Assembly: GCA_029266415.1 (NCBI GenBank)
Contig: JAQSWW010000033.1
Span: 1 to 42,021, forward strand
DNA: 42,021 nucleotides
Source: Actinomycetospora sp.
GTDB lineage: Bacteria; Actinomycetota; Actinomycetes; Mycobacteriales; Pseudonocardiaceae
Direction: 5' to 3'
The notes under the pieces: model-generated
What the model was told of the DNA's origin: nothing
The model's input: only the letters and a program-made list of their open reading frames with translations
Database searches by the model: none
Shown: piece after piece, positions 14,613 through 23,578 of the stretch
How the letters are laid out: every line of letters starts with the position of its first letter
How positions within the stretch are numbered: the stretch's first letter is position 1
Translations under genes and position numbers: made by a program

Positions 14613-16183
14613 ACCGGAGACGCAGCGAACGGCCTGTTCGCTGCTTCTGTGCGCACGAACTCCGCGTTCGCTTCGGCGGGTCGGGCGAGCCCGAGGGCAC
14701 CGTCGACGGCGTCGCGCAGTACCCGCACCGGGTCCGCGACCGGCACCTCGTGGCGCCAGGCCACGACGCCGTCGGGCCGCACGAGCACCGCCCCGCCGCC
14801 GTCGAGCCGGTAGGCCCGCGCCAGCCGCCCGCCGGGGTCGGCGATCACCGGAGCCGCCACGCCCACGACCCCGGCGGCGCGCCGCCACGAGTCGTCGCCG
14901 GTGACGAGGGTCAGGCGCCCGTCCCACAGGTCCAGCGTCGAGCACCGGCGCCCGTCGGCCGTGACCCACACGTGCGGGGCGCGCTCGCCCGGCGCGGCGG
15001 CCAGGTCCTGCGGCGCGACGAGTGTGGCGACCCCGCCGGCGATCGTCGGCGAGGCGTACCGCGTCCCGACGTCGCCGACCAGGCCGTCGGCCGGGTGCGG
15101 CACACCGGGCGCGACCGAGCGGCGGGTGTTGCGCTCGCCGACCGGCCCGCGCTCGACGGCGTAGCTCGCGAGCAGCGGCTCCCCGGCGCGGCCCTGCGCG
15201 GCCCACGCGAGCTTCCAGCCCAGCTCGTGCCCGTCCTGCACGGCGGTGTTGAGGCCGACCGCGCCGACGGGCGTCATCCGGTGCGCCGCGTCGCCCGCGA
15301 GGAAGGCCGCGCCCGCCCGGGACGCGCTCGCGAGCTCGGCGGCCAGGTCGACGACGAGGGTGCCGAGGAGCTCGGGCTGCAGGTCCGGCATGCCGGTGGC
15401 GGTGCGCAGGAGCTCGGTCCACCGCGCGTCGTCGGCGGGGATGTCCTCGTCGGTGGGGCACGGGCGCGCGAAGCCCCAGCGGTCGGTGCCGAACGCGATG
15501 ATCAGCCCACCGGCCTCCGGGTGCGAGAGCGAGTAGAGCCCGTGGGCCACGTCGCCGATCACGGGCCCGAGGTCGGCCCGGAACAGCATCTGGACGTGGC
15601 GGCCGATGCCCCCGAGGTGCTCGGTGGTGATGCCGAGCGCCGCGCGGACCCGGCTGCGCGGGCCGTCGGCCCCGACGACGAAACGGCTCCGCACCGTCTC
15701 GGTGCGTCCGGAATCCCGGTCGGTCAGCCGCGCCCACGCGCCGTCGTCGTCGACGACGAGGTCGGTGAGCTCGGTGGCGAACCGGACCTCGACACCGGCC
15801 CGGCGCGCCGCGTCGAGCAGGATCGGCTCGAGGTGGTCCTGGGGGCAGCAGGCCGGGAACGCCGGGCTGACGGCGAGGGCCTCGCGGGGCAGCGGGAAGC
15901 CGATCGGGTTCTCGGTGCGGTCGGGATCGGCAAGGGTGACGGCGTACGCCGCCCGGGCGATGACCTTCGAGCTCGCCGCGCGGACGGCGTCGATCACCCC
16001 CCAGCTCCGGAAGATCTCCATGGTGCGGGTGCTCAGCCCCGAGGCCCGCGGATGGATCGAGGTACTGCGATGGCGCTCGACGACGAGCACCCGCGCACCG
16101 TGGCGCGCGGCGGACAGGGCGGTGGCGAGGCCCGCGGGACCGGCGCCGACGACGAGGATCTGGGGTGCGTCCTGGTGGCTCAT
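14609..16183 (-). CDS. FAD-dependent aromatic-ring-type monooxygenase
   Basis: The protein is 524 residues from the ATG at 16183. It is a class A flavoprotein hydroxylase: the N-terminal FAD Rossmann motif is VVGAGPAGLATALSAARHGA, the DG motif is FVVGADGPRSRVR, and the third motif is AFLAGDAAHRMTPVGAVGLN. After about residue 380 comes a C-terminal thioredoxin-like/MhpA-type domain without obvious catalytic cysteines. The family (PheA/TfdB/MhpA, also polyketide tailoring oxygenases) uses NAD(P)H and O2 to hydroxylate aromatic rings; the substrate is not readable. It starts 53 bases downstream of the large LuxR regulator on the same strand, so the two probably form an operon in which the regulator comes first. 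The stop overlaps that of livF. Confidence 0.92.
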   Translation of the reverse strand: MSHQDAPQILVVGAGPAGLATALSAARHGARVLVVERHRSTSIHPRASGLSTRTMEIFRSWGVIDAVRAASSKVIARAAYAVTLADPDRTENPIGFPLPREALAVSPAFPACCPQDHLEPILLDAARRAGVEVRFATELTDLVVDDDGAWARLTDRDSGRTETVRSRFVVGADGPRSRVRAALGITTEHLGGIGRHVQMLFRADLGPVIGDVAHGLYSLSHPEAGGLIIAFGTDRWGFARPCPTDEDIPADDARWTELLRTATGMPDLQPELLGTLVVDLAAELASASRAGAAFLAGDAAHRMTPVGAVGLNTAVQDGHELGWKLAWAAQGRAGEPLLASYAVERGPVGERNTRRSVAPGVPHPADGLVGDVGTRYASPTIAGGVATLVAPQDLAAAPGERAPHVWVTADGRRCSTLDLWDGRLTLVTGDDSWRRAAGVVGVAAPVIADPGGRLARAYRLDGGGAVLVRPDGVVAWRHEVPVADPVRVLRDAVDGALGLARPAEANAEFVRTEAANRPFAASPV

Positions 16184-16236
16184 GGCGTCGAGGGTCGCGA
16201 CGCGGACGCCGGCGCGGATCCGTGGCGACCACGGAT

Positions 16237-19035
16237 TCAGGCCCGGGACGCCCAGCTCCGTAGTCCGGCGCGGTCGGTGGTCCCGGTCTTCGCCAACAGG
16301 TTGGCGACGTGGGACTCGACGGTGCGGGGGGAGAGGTGCAGGCGCGCGGCGATGTCGGCGTTGGTGAGGTGCTCGACGACCAGGGCCAGCACCTCGGCCT
16401 CGCGGGCGGTCACCCCGAGGCGGCGCAGCTCCGGCGGGACCGGGTGGGCGGTCCGCGACGTGCGGGTGGGCGCCCCGGCGGCGCGCAGCAGGTCACGGCA
16501 CGTGCGGGCCAGGGCGCGGGCGCCGGCGTCGTCGCCCTGCGCGTGGACGGCCAGGTCGGCGCGCAGCGCGGGCACCGGGTCGCCCCAGCCGTCGCGCACG
16601 GCGGCGTGCAGGACGATCGTGCGCAGGAGGCGGTGCCACCACGGCCAGGCCCCGAGAGCCGCCGCGGCCTCGGCGGCCAGGGCGTCCGCGTCCGCCGGGC
16701 GTCCCTGCCGGCCGGCGGCGATCGCGTCGGCGTAGGTCAAGGTGGCGGCGTTGATCCTCGCGCCGAGCACTTGGTGACCGCGGAGGAGCTCGCGGGCCTC
16801 GACGTCGCGACCCCCGACGAAGGTCCGGAGCAACGGCCAGAGTCCGTAGAACGGGAGGGGCGCGGCGCTGCGGTGGGCCAGCGCGGCGGGGACGGCGCCG
16901 TCAGCGATGGCGGCCGCACGCGGCAGGTCGTGGGCGAGCAGCGCGGTCAGGGCAGGCACCAGCGATCGGAGCGCGGAGATGTCCGCCGGGAGGTCCGGCC
17001 GCGTCCCCGCCGCGGCGAGGAGCGTCTCGGCGCCCGCCCGGTCGCCGGCGAGCGCCGTCGTCGCGGCCGCGTAGCACTCCGCCGTGCCCTGCAGCGCGCC
17101 GAGGCGCAGCCGCCCGAGCTGCTCGACGGCGGGGAGCAGGATCTCCAGGGCGGCGTGGGGGCCCTCGACGTGCAGCGCCGCGTCGGAGCGGAGGAGGTCG
17201 GCCTGGGCGGCCCGGCCGAGCATCCCGTGGCGTTCGGCGAGGTCGCGGACGCGGACGAGGTCGGCCGCGGAGGAGTCGCCCAGGGACATCCTGCGCGCGC
17301 CGAGGGCGGACAGGGCCTCCACTCGCCACGGGGTCAGGCCGTGTTCGGCCGCCACCTGGGCCGCACGGGTCTCGATCGCGGCGCCGTCGAGCTCGTCGTC
17401 GGACCAGGCGCACAAGCCGAGGACGAGCAGTGCCTCGCAGAGCGTCGCGGCGGCCTCGGGGCCCCGGGCGGCGGCGAGGGCGTCGTCCGCGGTGCGCACG
17501 GCCGCGCGGGCGCGGGCCGACGCCGCGACGGTGTCGCCGGCGCCGAAGGCGGCGTCGGCGGCGAGGACCAGCGAGCGGGGGTCGTCGGGACGTCCGGCCC
17601 GCGCGACCCGCTCCTCCGCCTCGGCGAAGCGCCCGCCGAGCACCGCGGCGCGGGCGAGGCGCAGGCAGAGCTCGGCGTGCTCGTCGCCGGTGACCCTGCC
17701 GGACTCGAGGGCCTCGTCGCCCACGGTGAGCGCGTCGGCGGCCCGGCCGCGCAGCGTCAGCACCCGGACCCGTTCGGCCGCCACCCGACCGGGGGCCGCC
17801 CCCAGCTCCGTGGCCCGCACGAGCAGCTCCTCGGCGTGGCGCAGCGCGCCGCGGTCGGCGTCGTGGCGGGCGAGGTCGAGCAGGAGGGCGGTGGCGCGCT
17901 CGTGGTCCCCGGCCTCGGCGTGGCGCGCCGCGGCGGCCTCCCGGTCGCCCGGGGCGGCGCGGGCCTCGAGGGCCACGGCGAGCCGGCCGGCCACGGCGGC
18001 CCGGTCGGGCGGGAGGAGCGCGGCCAGCACGGCGTCGCGGGTCAGGGCGTGCCGCCACGTCAGCCGCCCGTCGAGGGCGGTCAGCAGGCCCGCGGCGACG
18101 GCCGCGCGCAGGCCGGCGAGCACGGCCGCCTCGTCCAGGCCCGTGGCCGCGGCGAGCAGCCGGTGGTCGGGGTCGCCGGGCGCGACGGCGGCCGCGTCGA
18201 GCACCGCCCGGGCCCCGCCGGGCAGCGCGGCCAGGCGCCGGGCGACGAGGTTCGCCCAGCTCGGGGGCACCGCGCCCGGGCCGGCGTCGAGGAGCTCCTC
18301 GACGAGGAACGGCAGGCCCTCGGAGCGTGCGACGAGCTCCGCCAGCGCCCCGGCGTGCGGCCCGCCGCGCGCCGCCGCCAGGCGCGCCACGCCCTCGGCG
18401 TCGAGGCGGTCGAGGGCGAGCACGGTGACGTCCGGGTGGGCGGCGAGCGCGGCGACGTCCGCGCCGTCGGTCTCGTCGTCGCGCGCGGACAGCGCCAGCA
18501 GCAGGGGTGCCCGGGCGACGGCGCCGGCGAGGTAGCCCAGCAGGTCGAGGGTGTCGGCGTCGGCCCAGTGCAGGTCGTCGAGCACGAGCACGGCGCCGCC
18601 GTCCCCGTGCAGCTCCGCGAGCAGCGCGAGCAGCCCCTCGCCGAGCACGACGGCGGGGTCCGCGACGGGGCCGGCCGGCACCGCGGCGCCGTCCTCGTCC
18701 ACCCCGCCGGGGACCAGCCGCGCGAGCGCCGCGCGGAACGGCCGCAGGCGCGCGGTGGTGGGCATCGCGGCCGCACGCAGCGGTGGGGCGAGCGCCTCGG
18801 TGAGGGGGCGGTACGCGCCGCCACCCGGGACCGCGCGCCCGGAGAGCACCGGGAGCCCGTCGGCCGTGTCCATCACCTCGCGGAGCAGGCGGGTCTTCCC
18901 GACGCCGGCCTCGCCGGTGACGAGCAGCATCCCGCCGGTCCCGTGGCGCAGCGCCTCCACGCACCGGCGCACGGTGTCCCGCTCGGACTCGCGGCCGACC
19001 AGCGGGCGCGGCGCGGCGCGGGACGAGGGGACCAT
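16237..19035 (-). CDS. LuxR-family ATPase regulator (AAA_16 / LAL type)
   Basis: The protein is 932 residues from the ATG at 19035 (MVPSSRAAPRPLVGRESE; the VGRE motif is typical of the AAA_16 start). Walker A is GEAGVGKT at about 41-48, and Walker B is VLVLDDLHWAD near 150. A long Ala/Leu-rich helical-repeat middle follows, and the C-terminus has a LuxR helix-turn-helix (LGVTAREAEVLALVVEHLTN, then LSPRTVESHVANLLAK). It is a cytoplasmic transcription activator, related in plan but not in sequence detail to the other regulator at 991-3678. It lies directly upstream of the aromatic monooxygenase gene and probably regulates that gene or the divergent nitronate monooxygenase gene (inference from position only). 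Confidence 0.93.
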   Translation of the reverse strand: MVPSSRAAPRPLVGRESERDTVRRCVEALRHGTGGMLLVTGEAGVGKTRLLREVMDTADGLPVLSGRAVPGGGAYRPLTEALAPPLRAAAMPTTARLRPFRAALARLVPGGVDEDGAAVPAGPVADPAVVLGEGLLALLAELHGDGGAVLVLDDLHWADADTLDLLGYLAGAVARAPLLLALSARDDETDGADVAALAAHPDVTVLALDRLDAEGVARLAAARGGPHAGALAELVARSEGLPFLVEELLDAGPGAVPPSWANLVARRLAALPGGARAVLDAAAVAPGDPDHRLLAAATGLDEAAVLAGLRAAVAAGLLTALDGRLTWRHALTRDAVLAALLPPDRAAVAGRLAVALEARAAPGDREAAAARHAEAGDHERATALLLDLARHDADRGALRHAEELLVRATELGAAPGRVAAERVRVLTLRGRAADALTVGDEALESGRVTGDEHAELCLRLARAAVLGGRFAEAEERVARAGRPDDPRSLVLAADAAFGAGDTVAASARARAAVRTADDALAAARGPEAAATLCEALLVLGLCAWSDDELDGAAIETRAAQVAAEHGLTPWRVEALSALGARRMSLGDSSAADLVRVRDLAERHGMLGRAAQADLLRSDAALHVEGPHAALEILLPAVEQLGRLRLGALQGTAECYAAATTALAGDRAGAETLLAAAGTRPDLPADISALRSLVPALTALLAHDLPRAAAIADGAVPAALAHRSAAPLPFYGLWPLLRTFVGGRDVEARELLRGHQVLGARINAATLTYADAIAAGRQGRPADADALAAEAAAALGAWPWWHRLLRTIVLHAAVRDGWGDPVPALRADLAVHAQGDDAGARALARTCRDLLRAAGAPTRTSRTAHPVPPELRRLGVTAREAEVLALVVEHLTNADIAARLHLSPRTVESHVANLLAKTGTTDRAGLRSWASRA

Positions 19036-19215
19036 GGCCCCATCTCAGCGCGCCGCCGGTGCCCTGACCAGGGGCGGGAGCACCCGCGGGGGCCACCGAC
19101 CGGGGTCGGGGCGTGACCGCGCGCGACCCCTCCCGCGATGGGGCCGTTCGGCGCTGGTGCCCACCGGGTCGGTGTGGTCGGCTCCGCTACGGGCCCCACG
19201 ACGGAGGTGGCGACG

Positions 19216-20211
19216 ATGCCGAGGACCTCCTTCACCGACCTGGTGGGGTGCCGCCTCCCGCTGCAGCAGGCGCCGATGGGTGCGATCTCGCCGCCGGCCC
19301 TGGCCCGGGCGGTCGCCGCGGCGGGCGGGCTGGGCACGATCGCGGTGCCGCCCGGCGGCGAGGTCCCCGCCGACCTCGCCGAGCACACGGACCTCCCGGG
19401 CGGGGTGTTCGCGGTCAACCTCGTCGGCGAGGACGTCGCGCTCGCGACGATCGGGCGGGCCGCCCGGCACGCTCGCGTGGTCGACTTCTTCTGGTCCTGG
19501 CCCCGCCGCGCGGCCGTCGACGCGGTGCACGCCGAGGGTGCGCTCGCGAGCTGGCAGGTCGGCTCGCTCGACGAGGCCCGCGACGCGGTCGACGCCGGCG
19601 TCGACCTGGTGACCGTGCAGGGGCGCGGGGCCGGCGGCCACGTCCGGGGCGACGAGACGCTGGGCGCCCTGCTCGCGGGCGTGGTCGACGCCGTGCCGGT
19701 GCCGGTGCTCGCCGCGGGCGGGATCGCCGACGGCCGCGGCCTCGCGGACGTGCTCGCCGCCGGCGCGGCGGGCGCGCGCGTCGGGACACGGCTGGTCGCG
19801 ACGCCCGAGTCCGGCGCGCACCCGGAGTACGTGGCCGCGGTGCTGGACGCCGGCGACGGGGCCACCGAGATCACCGACGCGTTCGCGGTGTGCCCGCTGT
19901 GCGCGACCCGGCCGACGGCTCGGGTCCTGCGCTCCGCCGTGACCGCGGTCCGCGGGCTCGCCGACGAGCAGGTCGGCGTCCTGAGCACGCCGCACGGGGA
20001 CGTGGTGCTGACCCGCGGGCACGGGATACCGCCGTCGCGAGGCGTCTCCGGGACGGTGGCGGCGATGGCCCTCTACGCCGGCGAGGGGGTCGGCGCGGTC
20101 ACCGAGGTGCGGCCCGCGGGCGAGGTCGTCGCGGCGATGTACCGGGACGCGGACGCGCTGCTGGCCGGCGCCGTCCCTCAGCCGCGGGACCCCGGCGGGC
20201 GGGAGCGGTAG
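19216..20211 (+). CDS. Nitronate monooxygenase (2-nitropropane dioxygenase family)
   Basis: The protein is 331 residues; the ATG at 19216 has GGAGGTGG 5 to 12 bases upstream, so the upstream ATG at 19138 is rejected. It is an FMN TIM barrel: the N-terminus has LPLQQAPMGAISPPALA, the catalytic loop is VTVQGRGAGGHVRG with the conserved His, and the phosphate-binding end is VLAAGGIADGRGLADVLAAGAAGARVGT (in parts). The family oxidises alkyl nitronates to carbonyl compounds and nitrite, but many members act on other substrates. It stands divergent from the LuxR regulator (180 bases between). Its 3' end overlaps the thioesterase gene on the other strand by 34 bases. Confidence 0.9.
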   Translation: MPRTSFTDLVGCRLPLQQAPMGAISPPALARAVAAAGGLGTIAVPPGGEVPADLAEHTDLPGGVFAVNLVGEDVALATIGRAARHARVVDFFWSWPRRAAVDAVHAEGALASWQVGSLDEARDAVDAGVDLVTVQGRGAGGHVRGDETLGALLAGVVDAVPVPVLAAGGIADGRGLADVLAAGAAGARVGTRLVATPESGAHPEYVAAVLDAGDGATEITDAFAVCPLCATRPTARVLRSAVTAVRGLADEQVGVLSTPHGDVVLTRGHGIPPSRGVSGTVAAMALYAGEGVGAVTEVRPAGEVVAAMYRDADALLAGAVPQPRDPGGRER

Positions 20212-20642
20212 ACGCAGGTGAGCTTGGCGGTGCAGACGCGGCGGCCCTCGTCGTCGGTGATCACGATCTCGAACGTGCCGATCGTGCGACCCACCGACAG
20301 CGGGGTGCAGACCCCGGTGACGACACCGTCGAGCGCCGACCGGTGGTGGGTGCACGAGAGCTCGAGGCCGACGGGGGCGCGCTCGGGCCAGCCGTGCAGC
20401 GCCGCGGCCGTGGAGCCCAGGGTCTCGGCGAGGACGCCGTTGGCGCCGCCGTGCAGGAGCCCGAAGGGCTGGCGGTTGCCCGTCACCGGCATGGTCCCGA
20501 CCACCCGGTCGGCCTCCCACGACGTGATCTCGATGCCCATGCGCGCCGCGAGCTGCTCGTCGGGGTACTGGACGTCGATCTCGGGCACCGCGGCGGACTC
20601 GGGGGCGGACTCACGGGCGGGGCGCGCCTCGGAGCTGGTCAT
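20178..20642 (-). CDS. PaaI-type hotdog-fold thioesterase
   Basis: The protein is 154 residues from the ATG at 20642. After about 25 disordered residues comes a single hotdog domain: LAARMGIEITSWEADRVVG, the active helix region FGLLHGGANGVLAETLGSTA (HGG with the usual acid E nearby), then VGLELSCTHHRSALDG and RRVCTAKLTCVYR. The family hydrolyses acyl-CoA thioesters (hydroxyphenylacetyl-CoA, 1,4-dihydroxy-2-naphthoyl-CoA and others). A PaaI-like gene next to polA is, as I recall, a common arrangement in actinomycetes. It is divergent from polA with 80 bases between the starts, and tail-to-tail with a 34-base overlap of the nitronate monooxygenase gene. Confidence 0.92.
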   Translation of the reverse strand: MTSSEARPARESAPESAAVPEIDVQYPDEQLAARMGIEITSWEADRVVGTMPVTGNRQPFGLLHGGANGVLAETLGSTAAALHGWPERAPVGLELSCTHHRSALDGVVTGVCTPLSVGRTIGTFEIVITDDEGRRVCTAKLTCVYRSRPPGSRG

Positions 20643-20710
20643 GACCGCAGGGTAGGGCGGGCCTCCGTGCCCGGCTCCCCGGGCGGCCCGGGTGTGTCGG
20701 GGGTCGCCCC

Positions 20711-20722
20711 TAGACTCGCGAC
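20711..20722 (+). promoter_or_regulatory. Putative -10 for a leaderless polA transcript
   Basis: TAGACT at 20711-20716 lies 6 bases before the polA GTG at 20723. This spacing would place the first transcribed base at or next to the start codon, giving a leaderless mRNA, which is frequent in actinomycetes. No Shine-Dalgarno precedes the GTG. A -35 is not obvious. Confidence 0.5.
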
Positions 20723-23512
20723 GTGGCTCCGACCGGCACTGCGACCCCGCCCGAGACGACCCCGCCCGGGGCGACCGGGCCCGAGGCCGTCCCGGACGCC
20801 CCGGCGGGCGGCCGGGGGCGTCTGCTGCTGCTCGACGGCCACTCGCTGGCCTACCGGGCCTTCTTCGCGCTGCCGACGGAGAACTTCAACACCACCACGG
20901 GGCAGACCACCAACGCGGTCTACGGCTTCACGTCGATGCTCATCAACCTGCTGCGCGACGAGGAGCCGACGCACGTGGCGGTGGCGTTCGACGTCTCGCG
21001 CCGGACGTTCCGCGCCGAGACGTACGCGGCCTACAAGGCCAACCGCAGCGCGACGCCCGACGAGTTCCGCGGCCAGATCGACCTCATCAAGGACATCCTC
21101 GCCGCGCTGGCCATCCCGGTGCTCGCCGTCGAGGGCTACGAGGCCGACGACCTCATCGCCACCCTGACCACGCAGGCGGTGGCCGAGGGCATGACGGTGT
21201 CGATCTGTACGGGCGACCGCGACGCTTTCCAGCTGGTCAGCCCGGACGTCACCGTGCTCTACCCGCGCAAGGGCGTGTCCGACCTCGTGCGCTACACCCC
21301 CGAGCAGGTCATGGAGCGCTACACGCTCACGCCCGCGCAGTACCCCGACTTCGCGGCCCTGCGCGGCGACCCGAGCGACAACCTGCCGAGCATCCCCGGG
21401 GTGGGGGAGAAGACGGCGCAGAAGTGGATCCGCGAGTTCGGGTCGCTCGACGCGCTGGTCGACCGCGTCGACGAGGTGCGGGGCAAGGCCGGCGACGCGC
21501 TGCGCGAGCACCTGTCGTCGGTGGTGCTCAACCGCCAGCTCACCGAGCTCGTCCGCGACGTCGAGGGCATCGGCGCCGGCCCGCACGACCTCGCGCTCCG
21601 CCAGTGGGACCGCGACGCGGTGCACCAGCTGTTCGACCAGCTCGAGTTCCGTGTGCTGCGCGAGCGGCTGTTCTCCACGCTCACCGCGGCCGAGCCCGAG
21701 GCCGACGAGGGCTTCGAGGTCCGGGGCGCCGCGCTGGAGCCCGGCGGGGTGGGCGACTGGCTGGCCGACCACGCCCGCGACGGCAGCCGGGTCGGCCTCG
21801 CCTTCCGGGGGCGGTGGGCGCACGGCACGGGCGATCTCGAGGGCGTCGCGCTCGCGGCGGCCGACGGCGAGAGCGCCTACGTCGACGTCCGCGCGCTGGA
21901 CGAGGCGGACGAGGCGGCGCTGTCCGCGTGGCTCGCCGACGCCGCGGTGCCCAAGGCGGGGCACGAGATCAAGGGCCCGAGCCACGGCGTGCGCGCGCGG
22001 GGCTGGCGGCTCGAGGGCGTCACCAGCGACACCGCGCTCGCGGCCTACCTCGCCCGGCCGGGCGAGCGCAGCTTCGACCTGGCCGACCTCGCGCTGCGCT
22101 ACCTGCGCCGCGAACTGCGCGTCGAGGAGAGCGGCGACGCCGGCGACCAGCTGACCCTCGACGGCGGCGAGGAGGAGGCCGACGCCGCGCTCGCGCAGGC
22201 CGAGATGCTGCGGGCGCGCGCGGTGTTCGATCTCGCCGACAAGCTCGACACCGACCTCGCCGAGCTGGGCGGCACCGCGCTGCTCACCGAGCTCGAGCTC
22301 CCGCTGCTCGCCGTGCTCGCCGATCTCGAGGCGGCCGGCATCGCGGTCGACGTCAGCGCGCTGCACGACCTCGAGTCGCAGTTCGGGGCGCGCGTGCAGG
22401 CCGCGGCCCAGGCGGCGTACGACGTCATCGGCAAGGAGATCAACCTCGGGTCGCCGAAGCAGCTGCAGGTCGTGCTGTTCGACGAGCTGGAGATGCCGAA
22501 GACCAAGCGCACGAAGACCGGCTACACCACCGACGCCGACTCGCTGCAGACGCTGAACGAGACCAACCCGCACCCGTTCCTCGAGCACCTGCTGGAGCAC
22601 CGCGACGCCACGCGGCTGCGGGTGACGGTCAAGGGGCTGCTCGAGTCGTGCAGCGACGACGGCCGCATCCACACCACGTTCAACCAGACCATCGCGCGCA
22701 CCGGCCGGCTGTCCTCCACCGAGCCGAACCTGCAGAACATCCCGGTGCGCACCGCCGAGGGCCGGCGCATCCGCGACACCTTCGTCGTCGGCTCCGACTC
22801 CGCCGACGGAGCGTTCGGCGAGCTGATGACCGTCGACTACTCGCAGATCGAGATGCGCATCATGGCGCACCTCTCGCGCGACGAGGCGCTCATCGAGGCG
22901 TTCCAGTCGGGCTACGACTTCCACTCCGCCACCGCCGCACGGGTGTTCGGCGTGGCCGAGGACGAGGTGTCGCCCGGCCAGCGCGCCAAGATCAAGGCGA
23001 TGAACTACGGCCTCGCCTACGGGCTGTCCGCCTACGGCCTGTCGGCCCAGCTCCGGATCTCCACCGACGAGGCCAAGGAGCTGATGGAGGAGTACTTCAC
23101 GCGCTTCGGCGGTGTGCGTGACTACCTCCAGCAGGTCGTGGCCCAGGCCCGCAAGGACGGCTACACCAGCTCGATCCTGGGTCGGCGCCGCTACCTGGCC
23201 GACCTCACCAGCGACAACCGCCAGCGGCGCGAGATGGCCGAGCGCATGGCGCTCAACGCCCCGATCCAGGGCAGCGCGGCCGACATCATCAAGGTCGCGA
23301 TGCTCGGGGTGCACCAGGCGCTGCGCGACGAGGGCCTGCGCTCGCGGATGCTCCTGCAGGTCCACGACGAGCTCGTGCTCGAGGTGGCGACGGAGGAGAA
23401 GGACGCGGTCACCGAGCTGGTGCGCCGCGAGATGGGTGCGGCGTTCGAGCTGGACGTCCCGCTCGAGGTGTCGGTCGGGTTCGGGCGGTCGTGGGACCAG
23501 GCGGCGCATTGA
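20723..23512 (+). CDS. polA: DNA polymerase I
   Basis: The protein is 929 residues from the GTG at 20723. Residues 30-320 are the 5'-3' exonuclease/FEN domain (LLLDGHSLAYRAFFALP, VEGYEADDLIATL, CTGDRDAFQLV, and the helix-hairpin-helix GDPSDNLPSIPGVGEKTAQ). The middle domain (about 330-520) lacks the DxE and other metal residues of a proofreading exonuclease, as in mycobacterial PolA. The polymerase domain has motif A DYSQIEMRIMAHLS, motif B KAMNYGLAYGLSAYGL and motif C LLQVHDELVLEV. It fills gaps in repair and removes RNA primers. In mycobacteria polA is adjacent to rpsA; here about 18 kb separate them. Confidence 0.98.
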   Translation: MAPTGTATPPETTPPGATGPEAVPDAPAGGRGRLLLLDGHSLAYRAFFALPTENFNTTTGQTTNAVYGFTSMLINLLRDEEPTHVAVAFDVSRRTFRAETYAAYKANRSATPDEFRGQIDLIKDILAALAIPVLAVEGYEADDLIATLTTQAVAEGMTVSICTGDRDAFQLVSPDVTVLYPRKGVSDLVRYTPEQVMERYTLTPAQYPDFAALRGDPSDNLPSIPGVGEKTAQKWIREFGSLDALVDRVDEVRGKAGDALREHLSSVVLNRQLTELVRDVEGIGAGPHDLALRQWDRDAVHQLFDQLEFRVLRERLFSTLTAAEPEADEGFEVRGAALEPGGVGDWLADHARDGSRVGLAFRGRWAHGTGDLEGVALAAADGESAYVDVRALDEADEAALSAWLADAAVPKAGHEIKGPSHGVRARGWRLEGVTSDTALAAYLARPGERSFDLADLALRYLRRELRVEESGDAGDQLTLDGGEEEADAALAQAEMLRARAVFDLADKLDTDLAELGGTALLTELELPLLAVLADLEAAGIAVDVSALHDLESQFGARVQAAAQAAYDVIGKEINLGSPKQLQVVLFDELEMPKTKRTKTGYTTDADSLQTLNETNPHPFLEHLLEHRDATRLRVTVKGLLESCSDDGRIHTTFNQTIARTGRLSSTEPNLQNIPVRTAEGRRIRDTFVVGSDSADGAFGELMTVDYSQIEMRIMAHLSRDEALIEAFQSGYDFHSATAARVFGVAEDEVSPGQRAKIKAMNYGLAYGLSAYGLSAQLRISTDEAKELMEEYFTRFGGVRDYLQQVVAQARKDGYTSSILGRRRYLADLTSDNRQRREMAERMALNAPIQGSAADIIKVAMLGVHQALRDEGLRSRMLLQVHDELVLEVATEEKDAVTELVRREMGAAFELDVPLEVSVGFGRSWDQAAH

Positions 23513-23533
23513 GGTCCGGCGGATCACACCGAC

Positions 23534-23578
23534 TGGTACGCACGAGTACCGCCCGCTAGCGTGGTACGCGTGAGTACC
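23534..23578 (+). promoter_or_regulatory. Promoter with two GGTAC-N6-GTACC palindromes, leaderless start
   Basis: GGTAC-N6-GTACC occurs at 23535-23550 and again at 23563-23578, centres 28 bases apart. A promoter can be read as TGGTAC (23534-23539), 17 bases, TAGCGT (23557-23562), which puts the transcription start near the GTG at 23570. The first palindrome covers the -35 and the second covers the start, the layout expected of a repressor operator pair, as used by TetR-type regulators. No regulator gene is adjacent. Confidence 0.7.
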
